Source: UBA7672 sp034439955
GTDB taxonomy: Bacteria; Pseudomonadota; Alphaproteobacteria; Caulobacterales; Hyphomonadaceae
Assembly: GCA_034439955.1 (NCBI GenBank)
Contig: JAWXBJ010000016.1
Location: 1-15,593 of the forward strand
Reading direction: 5' to 3'
DNA length: 15,593 nucleotides
Part shown: in pieces, positions 6,925-12,144 of the stretch
Numbering within the stretch: position 1 is the stretch's first letter
How the letters are laid out: each line of letters opens with the position of its first letter
Notes under the pieces: generated by a model
The model's database searches: none
What the model was told of the DNA's origin: nothing
Seen by the model: only the letters and a program-made list of their open reading frames with translations
Translations under genes and position numbers: made by a program

Positions 6925-6962
6925 GAGCCAGTGATTTCAGTGGCAGAAGAGGAGGGACCGCG

Positions 6963-7379
6963 ATGGCGGGACAGAGAGGGCGCGACGTGCTGATCCAGAT
7001 CGGGGACGGGCAGGCGCCGGAAGCGTTTGCGACGGTGGCGGGCATAAGGGCCAAGACGATCGCCCTCAATGCGGGGCTGGTGGACGCCACGACGGCGGAC
7101 AGTCCGGATGCGTGGCGGGAGCTGATCGCTGGAGCGGGGGCCAAGCGGGCGGACGTTTCAGGCGCCGGCGTCTTCAAGGACGCAGCATCGGACGAGCGGA
7201 TGCGTGCAGCCTACTTCAGCGGCCAAACGATAAATGCGCGATTGGTCATTCCGGGCTTTGGCACGCTGGCGGGGCCGTTCGTGATCGCAGAGCTAAGCTA
7301 TGGCGGCGAGCATGACGCAGAGGCGACGTTCGCCGTGAAGCTGGCCAGCGCGGGCGCGGTCACGTTCGCGGCGGGATGA
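6963..7379 (+). CDS. GTA major tail (tube) protein, RcGTA gp9-like
   Basis: 138 aa, TP901-1-type phage major tail protein family as in GTAs: starts MAGQRGRDVLIQI, has AFATVAGIRAKTIALN, and ends with the AELSYGGEHDAEATFAVKLASAG strand region. In RcGTA this protein stacks as hexameric rings to make the tail tube. Start chosen at the ATG with GGAGGG 6 nt upstream; an earlier in-frame ATG at 6900 lies in the arsR operator and lacks a ribosome binding site. It restarts the GTA cluster after block B and is followed by the first structured repeat. Only 73 bp separate it from divergent arsR. Confidence 0.88.
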   Translation: MAGQRGRDVLIQIGDGQAPEAFATVAGIRAKTIALNAGLVDATTADSPDAWRELIAGAGAKRADVSGAGVFKDAASDERMRAAYFSGQTINARLVIPGFGTLAGPFVIAELSYGGEHDAEATFAVKLASAGAVTFAAG

Positions 7380-7383
7380 GAGG

Positions 7384-7494
7384 GTGGGTTGTGGGGGATG
7401 AGACAGGCCCCCTCCGTCTGCCGCGCAAGAGCGCGGCATCCACCTCCCCCGGCTTTGCCGGTGGAGGACCCGGCGAGACGGAGGGACAACCCAC
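7384..7494. repeat. Structured interspersed repeat, copy 1 (between g9 and g10)
   Basis: Core 7407-7475 matches copy 2 at 9031-9099. Order: CCCCCTCCGTCT (7408-7419), stem GCCGCGC-AAGA-GCGCGGC (7420-7437), then a conserved block with hairpin CCGGC-TTT-GCCGG (7449-7461). This copy has two further outer inverted repeats: CCCTCCGTCT (7410-7419) / AGACGGAGGG (7476-7485) and GTGGGTTGT (7384-7392) / ACAACCCAC (7486-7494), so the whole 111 bp can fold as one nested structure. The g10 ribosome binding site follows at once. No coding role is assigned. Confidence 0.85.
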
Positions 7495-7507
7495 GGGGAG
7501 GCGTTCA

Positions 7508-7795
7508 ATGACCAATCACATACGCGGCGATGTTCCAATCGTGATCGATGGCGTGACGCGTCGCCTGCGGCTGACGTTTGGGGCGCTGGCGGAGATCGAG
7601 GGTGCGCTCGGATCACGCGACCTGGGCGAGATGGGCGCACGGGTGGCGCGGTTGAACGCCGGAGAGTTGCGGGCGGTGCTGGCGGCGTTGTTGCGCGGGG
7701 CCGGTGAGGACGGGGCGTGGGTGGATGGCGCCGGCGTTGACCTGGCTGCGGCGTCGCGCGCGATCGCGGCGGCGTTTCGGGGAGCGATCGCATGA
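7508..7795 (+). CDS. GTA tail assembly chaperone, RcGTA gp10-like
   Basis: 95 aa. Family features: VPIVIDGVTRRLRLTFGALAEIE near the N-terminus, a helical middle and a C-terminal AASRAIAAAFRGAIA helix (phage TAC / GTA-gp10 group). In tailed phages such chaperones hold the tape measure before the tube polymerises. Start at the ATG with GGGGAGG 6 nt upstream; a longer in-frame version beginning in the g9 stop codon would translate the repeat and was rejected. Overlaps g10.1 by ATGA. Confidence 0.82.
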   Translation: MTNHIRGDVPIVIDGVTRRLRLTFGALAEIEGALGSRDLGEMGARVARLNAGELRAVLAALLRGAGEDGAWVDGAGVDLAAASRAIAAAFRGAIA

Positions 7796-7983
7796 GCGCG
7801 ATGCCGTGGGGCGCATTGTTGCGGGCGGCGGCTCGGATGGGAATTCCGCCGGAAGCGTTCTGGCGGATGAGTCTGGCGGAATGGCGACTGATGGCGGGCG
7901 CCGGCGCAAACGCGGCGATGACGCGCGCCGAACTCGAGGAGATGGAGCGATGCATGGAGGGCGAGCATGGCGGAAGCCGTTGA
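7792..7983 (+). CDS. Small tail assembly chaperone, RcGTA g10.1-like
   Basis: 63 aa. PWGALLRAAARMGIPPEAFWRMSLAEWRLM is the hallmark of the small GTA tail-assembly chaperone encoded between g10 and g11 (rcc01693 type). It overlaps g10 by 4 bp and g11 by 17 bp. Short phage chaperones of this kind are sometimes made by frameshifting; here it has its own ATG, so ordinary coupled translation suffices. Confidence 0.8.
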   Translation: MSAMPWGALLRAAARMGIPPEAFWRMSLAEWRLMAGAGANAAMTRAELEEMERCMEGEHGGSR

Positions 7984-8377
7984 GACAGGCGTGGATGCCG
8001 CGGCGCTGAGTGCGGAGCTGGCGGAGGCTGGCGCGGCTCTGGAGGCGTTTGCGAACGGGCCGGCAAAAATTGCAGGTGAGGCGCTTGAGGCGGCGTTTGT
8101 GAAGGCGGGGCGATCCATCGAGAGCGAGCTGTCCCGAATTGCGAGGACGGGAGAGGCGGATCTGGAAAGGCTGGCGACCGCGATTGCGGCGACGCTGGCG
8201 CAGATGGCCCTGAAGCAGGCGTTCGGGGGCGGATCAGGAGGGAGCGAGGCGGGATCGCCGGTCAATGTGGTGATGAACTTCGCAGCGGGCGCCAGCGGCG
8301 CCGATGCGGCGGGGTCGTCGAACCAGATCGCGGCGGCGGTGGCGCGGGCGGTACGAAGGGGAGCGCGGTTCTCATGA
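7967..8377 (+). CDS. GTA tail tape measure protein, RcGTA gp11-like
   Basis: 136 aa, alanine-rich and helical, with coiled-coil-like heptads through about residue 90 and a low-complexity Gly/Ser linker (GGGSGGSEAG) before a VNVVMNF strand and a C-terminal basic helix. Position and composition match the GTA tape measure, which sets tail length. It is short: the RcGTA protein has about 219 aa. Start has GGAGGG 6 nt upstream, inside g10.1. Overlaps g12 by ATGA. Confidence 0.75.
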   Translation: MAEAVETGVDAAALSAELAEAGAALEAFANGPAKIAGEALEAAFVKAGRSIESELSRIARTGEADLERLATAIAATLAQMALKQAFGGGSGGSEAGSPVNVVMNFAAGASGADAAGSSNQIAAAVARAVRRGARFS

Positions 8378-8997
8378 GCTTTCACGAGGTGAGACTGCCG
8401 CTGGCGCTGGCCTTCGGGTCGGCGGGCGGACCCGAACGGAGGACGGAGATCGCGAGGCTGGCGTCGGGACGGGAGGCGCGCAATGCGCGCTGGAGCGGAT
8501 CGCGCCGGCGATGGGATGTGGGCGGAGCGGCGATGAAGCTTGACCTTGCCCACGCGCTGGTCGGGTTTTTCGAGGCGCGCGGCGGGCGCCTGAACGGGTT
8601 CCGCTTTCGCGATCCGCTCGACTGGAAAAGCCGCGAACCATCGGGCGCCGTCACGGCAGGCGATCAGCCGCTGGGGATCGGAGACGGCGTCACGGCGACG
8701 TTCCAGCTGATCAAGCGCTATGCCGATGGTGGAGGAAGCTGGGACCGCCCAATCCGCAAGCCGGTCGGGGGAACGGTTGTGGCGGCGGTCGATGGGGCGG
8801 TAGCGGCGGGCCTGGCGGTGGATGCGACGACGGGCGTGGCGACGTTCGCAGCGGCGCCGGCGATGGGAGCGGTGCTGACGGCCGGCTTCGAGTTCGACGT
8901 GCCGGTGCGTTTCGACACCGATCGCCTTGAGCTGTCGCTGGAGGGCTTCGACGCGGCGCGGGTGATGCGCGCGGTGGTGGTGGAGGTGGCGGCGTAG
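8374..8997 (+). CDS. GTA distal tail protein, DUF2460 (RcGTA gp12-like)
   Basis: 207 aa. The DUF2460 signature is plain: MSFHEVRLP at the start, SGSRRRWDV, and FRFRDPLDWKS at 76-86, then FQLIKRY and a strand-rich C-terminus. In RcGTA gp12 forms the ring joining tail tube to baseplate. It is coupled to g11 by an ATGA overlap. The stop TAG is followed by a tandem 12-mer and then repeat copy 2. Confidence 0.9.
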   Translation: MSFHEVRLPLALAFGSAGGPERRTEIARLASGREARNARWSGSRRRWDVGGAAMKLDLAHALVGFFEARGGRLNGFRFRDPLDWKSREPSGAVTAGDQPLGIGDGVTATFQLIKRYADGGGSWDRPIRKPVGGTVVAAVDGAVAAGLAVDATTGVATFAAAPAMGAVLTAGFEFDVPVRFDTDRLELSLEGFDAARVMRAVVVEVAA

Positions 8998-8998
8998 G

Positions 8999-9022
8999 GG
9001 CGGTGCGTTTGGCGGTGCGTTT
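8999..9022 (+). repeat. Tandem 12-bp duplication
   Basis: GGCGGTGCGTTT occurs twice in tandem (8999-9010, 9011-9022) just after the g12 stop and directly before repeat copy 2. It may be a slippage duplication or a scar at the edge of the repeat insertion. Confidence 0.75.
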
Positions 9023-9030
9023 GGAGGGAA

Positions 9031-9099
9031 GCCCCCTCCGTCTCGCGACGAAGACGTCGCGATCCACCTCCCCCGGCTTTGCCGGTGGAGGACACGGCG
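9031..9099. repeat. Structured interspersed repeat, copy 2 (between g12 and g13)
   Basis: 69 bp matching 7407-7475 with one substitution outside the first stem. The first stem is CGCGACG-AAGA-CGTCGCG (9044-9061): same loop, different paired arms from copy 1. The block with hairpin CCGGC-TTT-GCCGG is identical. It lacks the outer arms seen in copy 1; a small GGAGGG (9023-9028) / CCCTCC (9034-9039) pairing exists at its left end. Confidence 0.85.
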
Positions 9100-9128
9100 C
9101 CCTCCAGCGCAATTACAAGGGATGCTTC

Positions 9129-10013
9129 ATGAGACAGATTTCGGAAGCCTTCGCCGCACGCCTGGCGTCGGGCGCGACGACGCTGTGCGCCTGCTGGCGG
9201 ATCGAGCGGCGGGACGGCGAGGTGTTCGGGGCGACCGATCATGACCGGCCGGTCAGTTTTGGCGGCGTCGAGCATGAACCGGTTTTTGCGCTGGCGGGCG
9301 CCGCGCTGGAGACGGGAGCGGGGCTGGCGCCGGGACGGGCCGCAGCCGCCGGCGCGCTCGACGCCGCGTTCATCCGCGAGAGCGATCTCGAAGGCGGGCT
9401 TTGGGACGGGGCGCGCGTCGATGTCTGGCGGGTGGACTGGAGGGCGCCGGAGCACGGGGTGCGCGTGTGGTCCGGGCGGCTGTCGGAAGTCGGGCGTTCG
9501 GGCGCTGGATTTGTCGCGGAGCTGGTGAGCCTGAAGGCCGATCTCGAACGGACCGTGGGCCGTGTCTATGCGCGCAGGTGCGACGCCGACATCGGGGATG
9601 CGCGGTGCGGCGCCGATCTGGCCGGACCCGCGTTTCGCGGCGAGGGCGTGGTGGTGGAAGCGTCAGGCGGCAAAGTTTTTCGCGCGAGCGGACTCACGGC
9701 GTTCGCCGATGGCTGGTTTGCGGGCGGACGGGTGACATGGAGCACGGGCGCGAATGCGGGCGCGGGCGGCCGCGTGGCGGTGCATGGCGCTGGAGAGGTC
9801 GCGCAGATCGAGCTGGCGGGCGCCGTGAGGTTTCCGATGGCGGTGGGCGATGCGTTCGTGGTGACGGCGGGCTGCGACAAGGGCTTCGCGACATGCGGGA
9901 CGAAGTTCGCCAATCGCGACAATTTTCGCGGCTTCCCTCATCTGCCGGGAATGGACGCGGTGCTGGCGGGGCCGGCGTCGGACCGGGCCAATGATGGCGG
10001 ACGGCGCGCATGA
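9129..10013 (+). CDS. GTA baseplate hub, DUF2163 (RcGTA gp13-like)
   Basis: 294 aa. N-terminal DUF2163 region (MRQISEAFAARL, ATDHDRPV, RESDLEGGLWDGARVDVW, VSLKADLERTVGRVYARRCDADIGD) and the C-terminal phage BR0599-type region (GCDKGFATCGTKFANRDNFRG). Cys151, Cys160, Cys249 and Cys256 form the conserved quartet; structural work on RcGTA reported an iron-sulfur cluster in the hub, and these are the likely ligands. It forms the baseplate hub under the tail tube. Start at the ATG with AAGGGA 6 nt upstream; longer in-frame reading through repeat copy 2 from a GTG was rejected. Overlaps g14 by ATGA. Confidence 0.9.
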   Translation: MRQISEAFAARLASGATTLCACWRIERRDGEVFGATDHDRPVSFGGVEHEPVFALAGAALETGAGLAPGRAAAAGALDAAFIRESDLEGGLWDGARVDVWRVDWRAPEHGVRVWSGRLSEVGRSGAGFVAELVSLKADLERTVGRVYARRCDADIGDARCGADLAGPAFRGEGVVVEASGGKVFRASGLTAFADGWFAGGRVTWSTGANAGAGGRVAVHGAGEVAQIELAGAVRFPMAVGDAFVVTAGCDKGFATCGTKFANRDNFRGFPHLPGMDAVLAGPASDRANDGGRRA

Positions 10014-10471
10014 TGGCGACACGGACGGCGATCGTCGCGGAGGCGCGGCGGTGGATCGGCACGCCTTATGCGCATCAGGCCAGCGTGCGGGGCGTCGGGA
10101 CGGACTGCCTCGGCCTGGTGCGCGGCGTGTGGCGCGCGGTCGTGGGCGAGGAGCCTGAGGTCCCGCCACCCTATACGCCGGACTGGGCCGAAGCGCTGGG
10201 CGAGGAAACGCTGCTTGGCGCGGCGCGGCGGCATCTGACGGAGATCCCGGCAGGCGAGGCGCATGAGGGTGACGTGGTGCTGTTCCGCATGGCGCTGGGG
10301 GCGCCGGCCAAGCATGCGGGAATAGTGAGCGCGCCAGGCAGAATCATCCATGCCTATTGGGGCCGGGCCGTGTGCGAAACACGGATGGTTCCGTGGTGGG
10401 AGCGGCGCGTGGCGGCGGTGTTCAGCTGGCCGGGGATGAACTCTGCTGCGCTCGGGCGGTCGCCAGCATGA
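10010..10471 (+). CDS. GTA NlpC/P60 peptidase, RcGTA gp14-like
   Basis: 153 aa. NlpC/P60 cysteine peptidase: VAEARRWIGTPYAHQAS, catalytic Cys33 in GTDCLGLVRG, His102 in KHAGIVS and His114 as third polar residue. In RcGTA this enzyme sits in the baseplate and is thought to cut recipient peptidoglycan during DNA delivery. Two adjacent ATGs exist; the first overlaps the g13 stop. The last 16 codons, including MNSAALGRSPA, run antisense over the end of the DUF4386-like gene, so this tail may not be native to the family. Confidence 0.88.
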   Translation: MMATRTAIVAEARRWIGTPYAHQASVRGVGTDCLGLVRGVWRAVVGEEPEVPPPYTPDWAEALGEETLLGAARRHLTEIPAGEAHEGDVVLFRMALGAPAKHAGIVSAPGRIIHAYWGRAVCETRMVPWWERRVAAVFSWPGMNSAALGRSPA

Positions 10472-11102
10472 CAACGCCGAGACAGGCGAACCACAGGATC
10501 AGCCCGAGTCCGAAGACCGAGCCCAGGTCCCCAAGCGGCGGGATCATGGTGAGCACGCCCGCCGCGCCGACGATGACGCCCAAAATATTCAACAGCAAGG
10601 GCAGGCGTCGGTAGCGGATGCCGGCGAGGCTGACCAGCAGCACCCAAATTCCGCCGACGATTTCATTGCCGCCGCCGAGGCCGTTCACGACGAAACTGTA
10701 GGTTTGCCAGACGGCGCCGGCCTGCACCGGGTCCCTGGCGTGCAGATCGACAATGACGTCCATGCCGATATTGGCGACCATGCCGCTGGCGATGACGAGC
10801 CCGGCCCAGATGAGTCCGAAGGCGGCTCCTATGCTGGCAAGGCCCGGTGAGCCTTTCAGGCGTTCGTGGAGCGCGAGAGCCAGCACGACAAGCAGGGCGC
10901 CGAACACCACATAGATGAAGAGGTTCCAGACGGTGAGGAGGGACTGGTTGTCCCCTAGAAACGCTGCGTGCAGGGCGGGATCGATGTCCGCCGCGCCGTA
11001 CCGGGCCGGTCCGAGTACGGTGAAGTAAATCCAAAAGCCGAAGACGAACGCCCCAGCCTCCAACAGGGCGGCAAGGCCGCCGACTTTCTGCAGGCTGTTC
11101 AT
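10422..11102 (-). CDS. DUF4386-like six-helix membrane protein
   Basis: 226 aa integral membrane protein with about six hydrophobic helices (roughly 8-30, 56-80, 88-112, 130-158, 165-188, 192-216). Helix spacing, the VWNLFIYVVFGALL and GGIWVLLVSLAG stretches and length suggest the DUF4386 group, whose function is unknown. ATG overlaps the upstream hydrolase stop (ATGA), so the two form one operon. Its last 16 codons overlap the end of g14 tail-to-tail by 50 bp. Confidence 0.7.
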   Translation of the reverse strand: MNSLQKVGGLAALLEAGAFVFGFWIYFTVLGPARYGAADIDPALHAAFLGDNQSLLTVWNLFIYVVFGALLVVLALALHERLKGSPGLASIGAAFGLIWAGLVIASGMVANIGMDVIVDLHARDPVQAGAVWQTYSFVVNGLGGGNEIVGGIWVLLVSLAGIRYRRLPLLLNILGVIVGAAGVLTMIPPLGDLGSVFGLGLILWFACLGVVMLATARAQQSSSPAS

Positions 11103-11983
11103 TGGCCGCCGGGCGTCAACCGGTCGAGAAAAGCGATCGCCTTGGCGAGCGTATCGTCATAGGGCGACCTGCCGATGGCCGCGTCAGGTTCGCGACTGTT
11201 GAAAAAGCCATGGCCCTGCCCGGGATATTCCTGAATTTCGCAGGTGGGCTGGAGCGCCTCAACCCGGGCGCAGAAATCGCGGACAGTCTTGATCGGCACC
11301 GCCTTGTCCTCCTGGCCGTGGAAGATGATGGTCGGCGGAAGTCCGTTCGCTGGAAGGACGCTTGCCGAGATACGGGCGGCTTCTGCGGGGGTGATCCCGA
11401 GTCTGGCAGCCCCCAGGATAACATCGACGGCGGGGTTGAAGAGAACAAGGGCGACGGGTTTCTCGCCGGCTGGCGCCAGCATGGCCGTTGTGAGCGCGAG
11501 GTGCCCTCCCGCCGATCCACCCGACAGCACGATGCGGGCTGGATCGACCTTGAGTTCGGCGCTGTGGTCGCGGAGCCAGGCATAGGCCGATTGTCCGTCG
11601 GCGACGGACGCCACCGGCGTCGTCTGGTCGCGACAGCTGACGCGGTAGTCGGCCACCGCAGCGACATAGCCGTGGCGGGAGAGCGCTTCGGCCTGGCCCG
11701 CCAGCGCGGTGATCATGCCTCCGCGCCAACCGCCCCCGAAAAAGAAGATTATGGCCGGCCGTTTTGCGGCGGGCGAATCCGGCTGGAAAATGTGGATGCG
11801 CAGATCTCTCCCGGCGGTCTTGTAGGTGAGGCCGGTCGCGCCGGGAACGGTTTCGAACTGGGGCTCAACGCCGTCACAGCCGGCGCGGGGCGGGTCGGCG
11901 GACACGGCCTGCTGCGAAAGGGACGCAGGCGCGGCGCCGAAAAAGATGGTCGCCAGCGCCAGCGCCTTCAGGGTGACTTTCAT
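11099..11983 (-). CDS. Secreted alpha/beta hydrolase (esterase, BD-FAE/HSL-like)
   Basis: 294 aa. N-terminal signal peptide (hydrophobic 5-20, probable cut after AAPA/SLS). Oxyanion GGGW (83-86), nucleophile G-G-S157-A-G, Asp226 in GQEDKAVP and His258 in GQGHGFF complete the catalytic set. This is the pattern of small-molecule esterases of the BD-FAE/hormone-sensitive lipase-like group; substrate is unknown and a periplasmic location is likely. It is divergent from g15, with 161 bp between starts, and heads the two-gene block C. Shine-Dalgarno is weak. Not closely similar to the lipoprotein hydrolase in block A. Confidence 0.82.
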   Translation of the reverse strand: MKVTLKALALATIFFGAAPASLSQQAVSADPPRAGCDGVEPQFETVPGATGLTYKTAGRDLRIHIFQPDSPAAKRPAIIFFFGGGWRGGMITALAGQAEALSRHGYVAAVADYRVSCRDQTTPVASVADGQSAYAWLRDHSAELKVDPARIVLSGGSAGGHLALTTAMLAPAGEKPVALVLFNPAVDVILGAARLGITPAEAARISASVLPANGLPPTIIFHGQEDKAVPIKTVRDFCARVEALQPTCEIQEYPGQGHGFFNSREPDAAIGRSPYDDTLAKAIAFLDRLTPGGQ

Positions 11984-12144
11984 GATCTCTCGCGCCGCTT
12001 TCGTTTTGCCGTGGACGGGGTCGACTGTCTTGCGATCGAAACGTTACCGGAAATCGGAACCGCAGACCATGTCATCGACGAAGAGTTTCGCGATCACAAC
12101 CCGGCGCTTTCGCGGCCAGGTTTTTCCATTCCGGAGGCACGCGC

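Noticed and set aside
6900..6962. N-terminal extension of g9 starting at ATG 6900
   Set aside because: That ATG is part of the arsR operator palindrome, lacks a ribosome binding site, and the extension is absent from the family pattern; ATG 6963 has GGAGGG at good spacing.
7407..9099. CRISPR-like repeats
   Set aside because: Only two copies, 1.6 kb apart with coding genes between them; they are interspersed palindromic repeats, not an array.
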